Of a DNA stretch of 64,000 nt, positions 1 to 8,447 are shown one piece after another. The stretch is taken from positions 620,001-684,000 of the forward strand of contig NZ_JACHDY010000002.1 in assembly GCF_014201315.1 (NCBI RefSeq), written 5' to 3'. How positions within the stretch are numbered: the stretch's first letter is position 1; every line of letters starts with the position of its first letter. Under the pieces are notes generated by a model. The model was not told where the DNA came from. It searched no databases and saw only the letters and a program-made list of their open reading frames with translations. A program made the translations under genes and the position numbers. This DNA comes from Edaphobacter lichenicola. GTDB lineage: Bacteria > Acidobacteriota > Terriglobia > Terriglobales > Acidobacteriaceae.

Positions 1-2
1 TC

Positions 3-894
3 GAGACTCCGAGTATTCGCCGAGATCTGACCCCGGAGCTTCCCGCGAAGCGGGATGAACTCACCGCTAAGGCAAAGAATGAGGAGATTCGGGCAGCTGT
101 CGAAGGAGCCGTCACCGCCTGCGATGCTGCAATGGCGGCAAACAAATTTGACCACTGTTTGCGTTCGCTGGACGATCTGGAAAAACAATATCCCGGAAAC
201 GTCGTGCTCGCTGCTGCCAGAAAAACATGCGAAACAAAACGTGGACAGAAAGCAACACAATTGCTTCGAGGAGCTATTCATACCGCGCAGCAGCAACTGA
301 GGAACAACTCCTCCAAGCGAGCTGAAGAAGCTTTGAGAGAGGTGGAATGCGCCTTTCCGTACGTAGCTCTGGATATCCGTAATGATTGGAAACGGCTGAA
401 GGTTGAGTGTGGGACTCCTCTGCGCGCGAAGCAGGCAGCTTCAGCCAGCGGCATTCCTGCGAAGCGCGGCAAAGTTGGACTGTATGCCATGGGCGTTACG
501 ATAGCCGTCGCCTCACTTGCAGTTGGGAAAGTCTCACATCTCCGGCATGGAACGCCTGCTCTGCCCAAGCCTGTGGTCGTCGGTGCGGCAGCATCCGCAC
601 CTGCAGCGAGCGTTGCAATTTCGACAGATTTGGAGATAAACGCCTCACCTTGGGCAAAAGGTGGTGAGTGTCCAAGACAAATCTGGTAACAGTATCGCTC
701 TGCCTGACAGAGACTCCACTACTCCGCTGCGATTAGATGCAGTAGACAGTGGAATTTACGAGGTTACACTTACTGGCCCCGACAACAACAAACGGCGGAC
801 CGTGGAATGCAGCGTGTCCTCGAGCAAGCACCTATGTTCTGCTGATATGGGATCGCCAAGTGTGAAGCAAGTGCTGATGGGAGAACAACCATGA
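3..894 (+). CDS. Membrane-anchored protein C-terminus, probably of a Ser/Thr kinase; 5' partial and frameshifted
   Basis: The reading frame is open from the window edge, so the N-terminus is missing. The visible part is a charged helical region, then one membrane segment (residues starting GVTIAVASLAVG, about nt 485-540). After it comes a periplasmic tail reading INASPWAK, which continues as VVSVQDKSGNSIALP only after a shift from frame 3 to frame 1 in the A-run at 656-659. In frame 3 the protein would stop at 689. The tail resembles the PEGA-like ends of acidobacterial signalling proteins. The gene ends with an ATGA overlap with the next gene, and a PP2C phosphatase lies third in the operon, so a Ser/Thr kinase upstream of the window is a reasonable inference. 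The kinase domain itself is not visible. Confidence 0.6.
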
Positions 895-2154
895 AGCTGA
901 AATGGGGTGGAATAGTACTTCTGACCGCAACGGCGATGATGGCGCAGACCTCGAATCAGGACAAGAGCGCCGACCAGCTCCGGGATCTTGCCAGCATCGC
1001 GAAGAATTCCGGTGACCTTCTGGCCGAGGCCAACTATATTTGCCAAGCGGCTGCCCTTGATAGCAAGAAGTACGAGAAGAAGTGCGCTCGAGCAAAAGAG
1101 GATGCCAACAAAGCGCTCGTACAATTTCAGAAAGACCTTGACACGGGTCGCACCGAAATACAGCAAAAGGACTATGCTGGCGCACTGCGCGATCTCGGGA
1201 AGATCACTTTCGGACCCAACAAGGCTGAAGCACAGGATCTGACACAGCTCGCGCGGATCGCAAGCAACGGAGGGACTCCGGTTGATCTGATTAGCTACGA
1301 AGCTTTCAAGTCTGCTCGCGCAGCCTATTTGCGCGGCGACTTCGATGTAGCGCAATCCGAAGCAAAACACGTTCAGTCCCCTCCTCTCCAGAACGCTATC
1401 AACAAGCTGCTAACAAACATTAGCATCTACCACGATATGATGAAGCAGGCAGAGGCCTTGGCTCACAGCGGTGACTTGAAGGGGGCAGAGCAGAAGTATC
1501 AGTTTGCGATACTCATCAAGCAAAATGGACCAGGCCAGCCTCAGGATCGCTTGCGAGAACTGCAAGCGGCGGAAGCACAAGCTGCAAACGCGAAGCCCGT
1601 TCCTCCGCCTCAGCCGCTCGTTCCCGTTCAGCCGCAAACCCTGAGCAAGGCGACGCCACCTCCCCAGACGAGCGACGATCGAGGGAAGACCAAGATGTCG
1701 CCGAATCCCGCCCCGCATGAGCAAAAGCAAGGTGGGAAAAATGCGCAGCAGTTACTGAAATCGTCGCAGGCAAATGCACGAAAAGTTGAAGATGTTTACG
1801 ATCAGAAAGCAGCGCCTGCGAATACACAACAAGATTCCGAAGAGATGGAAGACAATCTGACGCAAGGGGTAGCGGACTTTTACGCATCGCATTTCTCGCA
1901 CGCCGACGACGCAATCGAAGTATATTTGCAGGGCGGCGGAACCCACTATGCTGGTGCAGCTCATTTCTATCTGGGAGCATCATTTCTCACGCAGGCGCTC
2001 CTGACGTCTCCGAATGATCGGCCTCGCGCCGAATCATTGCCAACAGGCGCGGGCTCAGTTTACTGTCGCAAAACAGCTGCACTACAAACCCGTAGAGTCG
2101 GCCATATCGCCTAAGGTGCTCGGCGAGTGGACGCAAATAGGTAACCAGCAATGA
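891..2154 (+). CDS. Secreted TPR-like/proline-rich protein, frameshifted near its 3' end
   Basis: Begins MKLKWGGIVLLTATAMMAQ, a signal peptide. Helical repeats resembling TPRs follow (about residues 25-225), then a proline/glutamine-rich linker (about 230-300) and a second helical stretch ending FYLGASFLTQALLTSP. The continuous frame stops at 2114 with an unlikely tail. Moving one base at the CC of 2040-2041 restores QQARAQFTVAKQLHYKPVES and ends at 2154, giving an ATGA overlap with the PP2C gene, the same junction seen at the 5' end. The restored form is therefore probably the real or ancestral one. The role is unknown; it is likely an extracytoplasmic partner in a signalling operon. The start has an ATGA overlap with the upstream gene. 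Confidence 0.7.
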
Positions 2155-2954
2155 ACGATCAGCGGAGTAGAAAGGCAGATGCGCAACAGCGTGGCCTTCA
2201 GTCGAATCATTTAACCGTGCCAATGATGGAATTACGAATGGAAGTGGCGGCACTCTCAGATGTGGGCTACAGGCGATTGAACAATGAAGATAGCTTCGGA
2301 TACGACTCAAAGACAAATATCTTTGTGGTTTGTGATGGGATGGGAGGGTTGGCAGCCGGCGAAATTGCAAGTTATAAAGCGGTGGAGCTCACACTCAAAA
2401 CCTATAACGAGCTAAGCAATCAGGAAATGGAGATCGAAGACCGACTCCGTTCCGCTATCGCCAGCGCCAACGAGACAGTGTGGAACATGGCCCAACAAAA
2501 CCACAAGCTCCGAGGTATGGGAACTACCCTAGTCGCGGCATCCATACTCCGAAATAGGCTTGTTCTTGGTAATGTTGGCGATAGCCGCGCGTACTTCCTC
2601 AGAGATGGCGACTGTGTACAAATCACGGAAGACCACTCTTACGTGGCAGAACAGATGCGCCGCGGACGGACGATCATAAGCGATGAAGCATCTCAGCGAC
2701 TACGGCAATTCATCACACGGGCGGTGGGAGTGCTTCCGAGCGTAGAGCCTGACTTCTTCGTTCTCGATCTGGAACCAGACGATATAATCCTGCTCACAAC
2801 TGACGGTCTGACCCGTTATGCCGATGCAAACAAGCTCGCGCACCATATATATATGTACTCAAACCTGGAAGAAATCTGTCGTGGACTGATCGCGATAGCC
2901 CACGAAGGCGGGGCGGAAGACAACGTGACCTGTATGCTGCTGCGCTTCTCTTGA
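2151..2954 (+). CDS. PP2C-type serine/threonine protein phosphatase (Stp1-like)
   Basis: A 267-residue protein with the full set of metal-dependent PP2C motifs: RLNNED (42-47), DGMGG (62-66), GTT (124-126), GDSRAY (143-148), DHSYV, TTDGL (216-220) and EDNVT (256-260). The Asp residues of DGMGG, TTDGL and EDN bind the two Mn/Mg ions. No membrane segment is present, so it should be cytoplasmic and dephosphorylate Ser/Thr phosphoproteins, most plausibly the kinase inferred upstream. The start is taken at the ATGA overlap with the preceding gene. Internal Met25/Met26 are closer to the usual family N-terminus (MELRMEVAALSDVG), so translation from about 2223-2226 is an alternative. Confidence 0.93.
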   Translation: MNDQRSRKADAQQRGLQSNHLTVPMMELRMEVAALSDVGYRRLNNEDSFGYDSKTNIFVVCDGMGGLAAGEIASYKAVELTLKTYNELSNQEMEIEDRLRSAIASANETVWNMAQQNHKLRGMGTTLVAASILRNRLVLGNVGDSRAYFLRDGDCVQITEDHSYVAEQMRRGRTIISDEASQRLRQFITRAVGVLPSVEPDFFVLDLEPDDIILLTTDGLTRYADANKLAHHIYMYSNLEEICRGLIAIAHEGGAEDNVTCMLLRFS

Positions 2955-3604
2955 CGTTAGGTAATAAAGGAAAGTGCAAAGATCCACTCAAAACGGGTAC
3001 CCTCAATTATTTCCAGGATCGAATTCGTCATGAGTTCCTGTGCTCAGCGTTGCTGACGTACATCTCCTGTGGAGCAGCGCTGGGTCCTGCCAGGCGTGTC
3101 CCTATCGGTACTCTCGGGGTCATCTCTGCTGTGATTCCGCTTCCATGACCGAGTTGCCTGACCTCTACTTGCACCCCAGCGAGTATCCAGACTCCCACTC
3201 GAAGGTACATTAAATCAGCGTGCTGCCCACGCCGGCTGGCCAACCCAAGCTCCTGAGTGGTGGCAGCCATCCCGAGCTCCGCAAGGCAGTGCAAGCTTTC
3301 ATCAAATTTGATGTCGAGTCTGCTGGAGGCCGGCCTTCGGCAAGAGACACTGGTGCTTCCCATTCTCGCGCCAGTCCAAATAGTAGATTCCGGCTTCGTA
3401 CTTTTCGGGCCTTCCATTTACCAGCACCCAATTTGGTTTTACGCGCCCGTTAGCGGCTGACTGGGACATATCGCCTTCCATCCGGAGTCTCGATCCGTTT
3501 GGTGAGATTCACTTCCATAGTTGCAAAGTGTAGCAAAGAGGTATTCCCTGCGGTATCCATCGCTGAGAATGCCATATAAGTTATAGAAATAATTATTGTT
3601 GAGA
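2955..3604. other. Intergenic region, 650 bp, with a decayed integrase and nothing else recognised
   Basis: Between the PP2C gene and tRNA-Pro there is no intact gene. The only interpretable content is the integrase remnant at about 3338-3518. The short open frames on both strands at 3028-3460 overlap one another, lack ribosome-binding sites and resemble no family I know. Confidence 0.5.
3338..3518 (-). pseudogene. Tyrosine recombinase (integrase) N-terminal remnant next to tRNA-Pro
   Basis: Reading the minus strand from the ATG at 3518 gives MEVNLTKRIETPDGRRYVPV and then a stop. With one base shift it continues NGRVKPNWVLVNGRPEKY and EAGIYYLDWRENGKHQ. That is the characteristic N-terminus of acidobacterial site-specific integrases (SANGRVKP..VNG.PE, then YYL.WREG.KR). 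The frame breaks, and past about 3338 no catalytic domain can be recognised. The fragment lies about 90 bases from the tRNA-Pro gene, the usual attachment site for such elements. I infer the decayed scar of an integrated element. Confidence 0.6.
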
Positions 3605-3681
<77 letters not shown>

Positions 3682-3719
3682 ACTATGTTTAGTTTATCGC
3701 ATCGAGCCGACTCTCGCGA

Positions 3720-4262
3720 TCACAGTGTTCGAAACATGCCGTGGCTACTTGTACCGAAGAGCGCGTGGAAGAGACCGTCAAAGACCCACGTGAGCAAAAG
3801 AAGCGGCAGAATGACCAGCCCAGCCAACACAAGACAGAGCACTCCAAGAAAGAGCCAGCTCTGCAGCGTATGTTTGCGCGGCTCATCTACGCTGCCGACT
3901 AGAAGAGCGTAGTTCCGTCGATTCGCACGCCACGCGATGTCGAACATATCGCCGAGAACCGGGATCGAGCCCACCACAACCTCGATCGCAACGTTGGCCA
4001 CCATGCGCGCCACGGTGGCATACGATACACCACGCACCCACGCCGCGATGATGATGATGCAAGAGGCGATCCCGCCGATCAAATCTCCGATGCCGGGAAT
4101 GAAGCCCACAATCCCGTCCAGACCGAAGCGGATCGAGGTGCCGGGAATTCTGATGAAATCGTCTAAAACATGCGAAAGCAGATCCAGATTCTCGTCATCA
4201 AAGGCTTTTCCACCACGTTTCAGGCGAGGGGACAGGACCTCGGGCTTCGCGGTAAACGGCAT
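3720..4262 (-). CDS. DUF4112 family membrane protein
   Basis: The 180-residue protein has the DUF4112 core: LLSHVLDDFIRIPGT, then IRFGLDGIVGFIPGIGD, a hydrophobic segment, and IEVVVGSIPVLGDMFDIAWR. A further membrane segment near the C-terminus reads LFLGVLCLVLAGLVILP. Family members are small inner-membrane proteins of unknown function. The start is supported by a strong GGGAGGG site a few bases upstream. It stands alone between two tRNA genes, which point away from each other. Confidence 0.9.
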   Translation of the reverse strand: MPFTAKPEVLSPRLKRGGKAFDDENLDLLSHVLDDFIRIPGTSIRFGLDGIVGFIPGIGDLIGGIASCIIIIAAWVRGVSYATVARMVANVAIEVVVGSIPVLGDMFDIAWRANRRNYALLVGSVDEPRKHTLQSWLFLGVLCLVLAGLVILPLLLLTWVFDGLFHALFGTSSHGMFRTL

Positions 4263-4288
4263 CGGACCCTCCCCCGCCCCAACCGAGA

Positions 4289-4316
4289 TTGTCCCGCAGG
4301 CGGCCAGTGCTATAAT
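4289..4316 (+). promoter_or_regulatory. Promoter of tRNA-His
   Basis: TTGTCC (4289-4294), a 16-base spacer and a perfect TATAAT (4311-4316) end 11 bases before the mature tRNA-His 5' end, as expected for a sigma70-type tRNA promoter. Confidence 0.7.
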
Positions 4317-4326
4317 TCCAGTATAC

Positions 4327-4402
4327 GGCGGCTATAGTTCAGTGGCAGAACGCCGCTCTGTGGCAGCGGATGTCGTGGGTTCGAAACCCACTAGCCGCCC
4401 CA
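4327..4402 (+). tRNA. tRNA-His (anticodon GTG)
   Basis: The acceptor stem GCGGCTA (4328-4334) pairs with TAGCCGC (4392-4398). The extra G at 4327 faces the C73 discriminator, the hallmark of tRNA-His, and CCA is encoded at 4400-4402. The anticodon loop CTGTGGC gives GTG, and the T-loop is GGTTCGAAACC. Confidence 0.97.
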
Positions 4403-4434
4403 AACTTCTCAAATCTTCAAACTGCGGATTAACC

Positions 4435-5235
4435 TTGCCCCGCGTTCCTAAAGTTTCCTCAACGCCCGTCCCGGCCGCCGCTCCAAAGTCCTTGGCGCGC
4501 CTCTACGCCGGGACATCAGGTTGGGCCTACCCCACCTGGAAGCCGGAGTTCTATCCTGCGGGCACGCCGGCAAAAAAGTTTCTAGAGTTCTACGCCTCAC
4601 AACTCACCTCGGTAGAGGTCAACTACACCTTCCGTGCCCTGCCGACGGCGAAGATACTCGAGAGTTGGCTCGCTTCGACCCCTCCAGAGTTTCGCTTCAG
4701 CTTCAAGGCGCCACAACGCATCACCCACCTCAAGCGACTGCGCAACTGTGAAGAACTTGTCGCTCAGTTTGTGGCAGCCCTTGAACCAGTTCGTCAGGCG
4801 GGCAAACTTGGCCTTCTGCTCTTCCAGCTTCCCCCTAACTTCAAGGCTGACGCCGAACTTCTCAGCACCTTCCTTTTTCTCTCCGCCCTTCGCGAAAACA
4901 GCGCCCCGCCGATCGCCTTTGAATTCCGCCACGAGTCCTGGTTCGACGAGAAGATCTATGCGGTCTTGCGCGAACACAACGCAGCGGTCTGCATCGCCGA
5001 GAGCGACGACCTGCTAACGCCAGAGGTCCACACCGCGCAGGACTACACCTGCTACCGGCTGCGGCGAAGCAGCGGCTATTCGCCAATTGAGCTTGACGCC
5101 TTCGCGCAACGTTTCGCAACTCTCGCCCAGCAGCGCGATGTCTATGTCTACTTCAAGCACGAGGACGAGCCAACCGGAGCACTCAACGCCACGCAATTTC
5201 TTGCCCGCATCCAGGCGCTGGCGGAGAAGCAATGA
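4435..5235 (+). CDS. DUF72 (YecE-like) protein
   Basis: A TIM-barrel-like DUF72 protein: LYAGTSGWAYPTWKPEFYP at the N-terminus, then FYASQLTSVEVNYTF, FRFSFKAPQRITH, LLFQLPPNFK, IAFEFRHESWF and a C-terminal VYVYFKHEDEP. This order is typical of the family, whose biochemical role is not established. The frame is open far upstream, but that part overlaps tRNA-His and the DUF4112 gene, so the start is placed at the in-frame TTG at 4435 (MPRVPKVSS...). No convincing ribosome-binding site precedes it. The stop overlaps the next start (ATGATG), so the two genes are probably co-translated. Confidence 0.85.
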   Translation: MPRVPKVSSTPVPAAAPKSLARLYAGTSGWAYPTWKPEFYPAGTPAKKFLEFYASQLTSVEVNYTFRALPTAKILESWLASTPPEFRFSFKAPQRITHLKRLRNCEELVAQFVAALEPVRQAGKLGLLLFQLPPNFKADAELLSTFLFLSALRENSAPPIAFEFRHESWFDEKIYAVLREHNAAVCIAESDDLLTPEVHTAQDYTCYRLRRSSGYSPIELDAFAQRFATLAQQRDVYVYFKHEDEPTGALNATQFLARIQALAEKQ

Positions 5236-6272
5236 TGCCGACAGCGGAGATCGAGAGCGTCGAAAGCCACGCCGTAGAGTTTCAACCTCGGCGTTTCATC
5301 ATCAACGGACATCTGCAGACGATCATGGGCAACTACCTGCCGCGACTCAACAGTCTGCCCGCGCCTGAGGCAACGCTCGTCGAGGTTTCGCCAGCCACAC
5401 CCAGCCAGATCGCAAGCCAGGTTCTCTGCCACTGTCACTGGCAGCCCGAGGACGTTCGCTCCTCCCGCCCAACAGCCATCCTCGTCCACGGGCTGGAAGG
5501 CTCCTCCAACTCACAGTATGTCATCGGCAACTCGAACAAGCTCTGGCGAGCCGGATGCAACATCATCCGCATGAATATGCGTAACTGCGGAGGCACCGAG
5601 GCGCTCACGCCGACGCTCTATCACTCGGGTCTCTCCAACGACGTACTCGCCGTAATGAACTTCTTCGTAGCACAATACGGGCTGCGGTCGATGTCCTTGA
5701 TCGGCTATTCGATGGGCGGAAATCTCGTCCTCAAGCTTGCCGGCGAGCTTGGCTCTGCTGCTCCACCACAGCTGCACTCCGTCATCGGCGTATCGCCCGC
5801 GCTCGATCTTGGCCCATCAGCTGACGCTCTGCATCGCCCGTACAATCGGGTCTACGAGCTGAAGTTCCTGCGCGCTCTCCTAAGCCGCTATCGCCGCAAG
5901 GTCGCGCTGTTTCCTCATGTCTACGATCCCAATCTCGCCACTGGAATAGGTTCTCTGCGCGAGTTGGACGACCGCATCACCGCCTTCTATTCAGGGTTCA
6001 CCGGAGCGGAAGACTATTACTACCGCGCCGCTGCCGCCCGCGTCATCGACAAGATCGTCGTGCCGACACTCATCCTTCATGCGCTGGACGATCCCTTCGT
6101 CCGCATCACCGATGAGAGTTGCAGCAGACTCGATGCGAATCTGAATATCCAGCTGATCACGACCCATCACGGCGGCCACTGCGCCTTTCTTGCGCAGCCC
6201 GACGCCGACACCGGCTACGATGGCTACTGGGCCGAGCACACCCTGCTGCGCTTCCTGCTCGCCAACGCATAA
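5232..6272 (+). CDS. YheT-family alpha/beta hydrolase
   Basis: A 346-residue hydrolase of the YheT/ABHD1-3 group. It has the family N-terminal signature FIINGHLQTIMGNYLPR (22-38), the oxyanion region LVHGLEGSSNSQYV (84-97), the nucleophile elbow GYSMGGN (Ser160), Asp in LHALDDPF (about 281) and His in HHGGHCAF (about 312). Relatives act as esterases on acylglycerols or related lipids. No signal peptide or membrane segment is seen, so it should be cytoplasmic. Two adjacent ATGs (5232 and 5235) overlap the stop of the DUF72 gene, so translational coupling is likely. Confidence 0.92.
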   Translation: MMPTAEIESVESHAVEFQPRRFIINGHLQTIMGNYLPRLNSLPAPEATLVEVSPATPSQIASQVLCHCHWQPEDVRSSRPTAILVHGLEGSSNSQYVIGNSNKLWRAGCNIIRMNMRNCGGTEALTPTLYHSGLSNDVLAVMNFFVAQYGLRSMSLIGYSMGGNLVLKLAGELGSAAPPQLHSVIGVSPALDLGPSADALHRPYNRVYELKFLRALLSRYRRKVALFPHVYDPNLATGIGSLRELDDRITAFYSGFTGAEDYYYRAAAARVIDKIVVPTLILHALDDPFVRITDESCSRLDANLNIQLITTHHGGHCAFLAQPDADTGYDGYWAEHTLLRFLLANA

Positions 6273-6282
6273 GATAGTCGTA

Positions 6283-6882
6283 ATGCTCTCTGACTGGTCC
6301 GCCGAATGTTCTTCAGACGATCCTGTGCTCGTAGTTCCCTGGTCTGACCCATCCGATCCCTCCGGCAATCGCCGATTCATCGATCTCCGCGAGAACCCCT
6401 ACGACCTCGACCATCTCCCCGAAGTCGAGCAGCATCCCTCGCTGATGCATGCTCTGCGCGCTCTCAACGCTCCACGCGCCGCTGTCTTCACCGCGAAGTG
6501 CGATGCATGGCCGCTCGAAGCAGAGGAGCTCGACGATCTTCGAGCGAACCTTGACGTAACCTCCGACGACGCCCCGACAGGCTTCGGCAGCTACATCGAC
6601 ATCCTCTGGCGCGAGCGCTCTCTCTTCGCCTCCTACCACCAGATGGAGCAGAGGGTGCATCGTTTGACACGTCACTCCTCTCCGCTGGATCAGCCCTACG
6701 CCATGCTCGACTGCGTCATCCGTCCTGCACTCGTCGATCTCGCCGGTCCGCAGGAAGGTTTCGCGGTCAGCCTGTACGTAAAGGCCATCGGCCACGACCC
6801 CCAAGCCGCAGAACAGAACTGGGCCTCGGCTCTGGACGCTGTCGTTGCACTGTTGCGCAGCAAGGATCTTGCCCTGGGCTAG
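6283..6882 (+). CDS. Conserved hypothetical protein
   Basis: 199 residues, acidic, without signal peptide or membrane segment. I do not recognise a family. Features are a PWSDPSDPSGNRRFIDLREN stretch near residue 20, an aromatic segment YIDILWRERSLFASYHQME in the middle and a hydrophobic C-terminal half ending LDAVVALLRSKDLALG. The start is the ATG 10 bases after the YheT stop, since the longer open frame overlaps that gene. It is the third gene of a DUF72-YheT operon and is followed by tRNA-Arg. Confidence 0.75.
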   Translation: MLSDWSAECSSDDPVLVVPWSDPSDPSGNRRFIDLRENPYDLDHLPEVEQHPSLMHALRALNAPRAAVFTAKCDAWPLEAEELDDLRANLDVTSDDAPTGFGSYIDILWRERSLFASYHQMEQRVHRLTRHSSPLDQPYAMLDCVIRPALVDLAGPQEGFAVSLYVKAIGHDPQAAEQNWASALDAVVALLRSKDLALG

Positions 6883-6942
6883 CCTCCAATTTTCCAAACC
6901 CGAAGGCCCGCCATCCCCGATACAATCGATATAGACGCACGC

Positions 6943-7019
6943 GGGCGAGTAGCTCAATTGGATAGAGCACGAGCCTTCTAAGCTCGGGGTTGTGGGTTCG
7001 ATCCCCGCCTCGCCCACCA
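6943..7019 (+). tRNA. tRNA-Arg (anticodon TCT)
   Basis: The acceptor GGGCGAG (6943-6949) pairs with CTCGCCC (7009-7015), followed by discriminator A and encoded CCA (7017-7019). The anticodon stem is CGAGC/GCTCG with loop CTTCTAA, giving TCT. The T-arm is GTGGGTTCGATCCCCGC. A TACAAT at 6921 is a possible -10 element. Confidence 0.96.
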
Positions 7020-7075
7020 TCCGCACCAGGCGTCTGCGGCCCCAACCCCCCTACCCCTCCCTAAGAATCTGTCCG

Positions 7076-7140
7076 GAAACTGTCCTGCCGGACGGGCCTC
7101 CTGCGCGGAGGGAAGGAGGCCCGTCCGGCAGGACAGTTTC
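7076..7140. repeat. Inverted-repeat element, family 1, short palindromic copy
   Basis: GAAACTGTCCTGCCGGACGG and its reverse complement form 26-base perfect arms (7076-7101 and 7115-7140) around a 13-base spacer. The last base is part of the stop codon of the minus-strand MFS gene. It can act as a transcription barrier between convergent tRNA-Arg and MFS. The core TCCTGCCGGACGGGC is shared with at least seven other sites in this window. Confidence 0.85.
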
Positions 7141-8378
7141 TAAGCCTCGAGCAAAAGATCTTCTTCCGTGATCCGGTGGTGATCTGCTCCAGCATCGCGG
7201 CTTCCGGCCGCATGCCGCAGCCCCGCCAGCGCGATAAAGCCGATCGCCAGGCAACAGACTCCGTTCCACTTCCAGTGCTCCCACGCGACCGTCGCCAGTG
7301 CCGACCCCACCGCCGCCCCGCTGAAATACACCGTCATATAGACCGTATTGATCCGGCTGCGTGCAGAGGGCACCAGCCCCAGGATCCGCGTCTGGTTCGC
7401 CACCTGTATCATCTGCGCCCCGATATCGAGCACCAGCACTCCGACCGCCAGCGCGATGATGTGGACCGTCATCGGCAGCCTGACCGGCTCTTCCACCCAC
7501 AACAGAACGTAGGAAGACGTCAGCAGCCCCATCCCAAGCGAGATCACCCATCGCGACCCGTGCCTGTCGGAGAGCCTCCCCGCCAGTGGTGCGACCAATG
7601 CTCCCGCCGCCCCGACCACCCCGAAGGTGCCGGCGACCCCCGCACCTAGCCCGTAATGGCTATGCAGCACGAAAGCCAGCGTCGTCCAGAAGCAGCTGAA
7701 CGACGCAAAGACAAGCGCGCCGACAACCGAAGATTCTCTCAGCAGAGGCTGCGTACGAAAGAGCGTCCAGAGCGACCTCATCGCATCGGCATAGCGCAAC
7801 TGCTGCTTCGGGGGCAGCTTCGGCATCACCCTCCCCATCAGCGGAACAAATGCCGCATTCACCACCGCCGCCACCACAAAGACCCAGCGCCAGCCATGGA
7901 TGCCGCTCACCCAACCAGCAAAGGTGCGGGCCAGCAGAATACCCAGCAGCAGCCCGGTCATCACCGTACCGATAGCCCGGCCGCGCTTTTCATGCGAAAC
8001 CAGATCGGGCGCAATCGGAAGCGCAACGTGAGTGACCGACGCAAAGAGTCCAATCAACACACTCGCAGCAATCAGCCAGGTTAGTCCGGGGGCAACCGCA
8101 ACGAGCAGAAGCGCAATCGCCTCCGCGCCATACATCTTCATCATCAACGCGCGGCGCTCCAGCACATCGCCCAGCGGAACAAAGGACAGCAAGCCACACG
8201 CGTAACCCACCTGGGTCGCCACCGCGACGAAGCCCACATGACCAGCCGAAACCCCGTAGGAGCGGCCCATCTCCAGCAGAAGCGGCTGGTTGTAGTACAT
8301 CGTCGAAACGCCCACAGCGCAGGCTATCCCCAAAAAGGCCAGTGGGGCACGTTTTTCGGATTGCAATGAAGTGGTCAT
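7140..8378 (-). CDS. MFS transporter
   Basis: A 412-residue major facilitator protein with about twelve hydrophobic segments. It begins with a short cytoplasmic tail followed by LAFLGIACAVGVSTMYYNQP. The loop between segments 2 and 3 reads GDVLERRALM, equivalent to the MFS signature, and the symmetrical copy in the second half is GRLSDRHGSRW. The sequence style (TMYYNQPLL, RSRINTVYM) matches drug- or aromatic-compound-exporting MFS proteins often annotated as AraJ/YbfB-like, but the substrate is unknown. A 10-base inverted repeat lies immediately before the start codon. Confidence 0.9.
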   Translation of the reverse strand: MTTSLQSEKRAPLAFLGIACAVGVSTMYYNQPLLLEMGRSYGVSAGHVGFVAVATQVGYACGLLSFVPLGDVLERRALMMKMYGAEAIALLLVAVAPGLTWLIAASVLIGLFASVTHVALPIAPDLVSHEKRGRAIGTVMTGLLLGILLARTFAGWVSGIHGWRWVFVVAAVVNAAFVPLMGRVMPKLPPKQQLRYADAMRSLWTLFRTQPLLRESSVVGALVFASFSCFWTTLAFVLHSHYGLGAGVAGTFGVVGAAGALVAPLAGRLSDRHGSRWVISLGMGLLTSSYVLLWVEEPVRLPMTVHIIALAVGVLVLDIGAQMIQVANQTRILGLVPSARSRINTVYMTVYFSGAAVGSALATVAWEHWKWNGVCCLAIGFIALAGLRHAAGSRDAGADHHRITEEDLLLEA

Positions 8379-8379
8379 A

Positions 8380-8410
8380 CCAATGCTCTCCCTCTAGTGT
8401 AGAGCATTGG
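8380..8410 (-). promoter_or_regulatory. Perfect inverted repeat covering the MFS ribosome-binding site
   Basis: CCAATGCTCT (8380-8389) and AGAGCATTGG (8401-8410) are perfect 10-base arms with an 11-base spacer. On the minus strand the purine-rich AGAGGGAGAG, the presumed ribosome-binding site, lies in the loop and one arm, with the ATG one base further on. This could be a repressor operator or an RNA hairpin controlling translation. Confidence 0.6.
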
Positions 8411-8447
8411 AGCCTGTTCGACCAGAGGCGGAGTCCGCGTGGAGACG

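Noticed and set aside
656..662. Programmed frameshift site AAAAGG
   Set aside because: The context lacks a slippery heptamer with a downstream structure I could support; error or mutation is the simpler reading, so this is mentioned only as an alternative.
756..1370. Minus-strand frame opposite the secreted TPR-like gene
   Set aside because: Overlaps a gene with signal peptide and coupled start and stop; no domain on the reverse strand.
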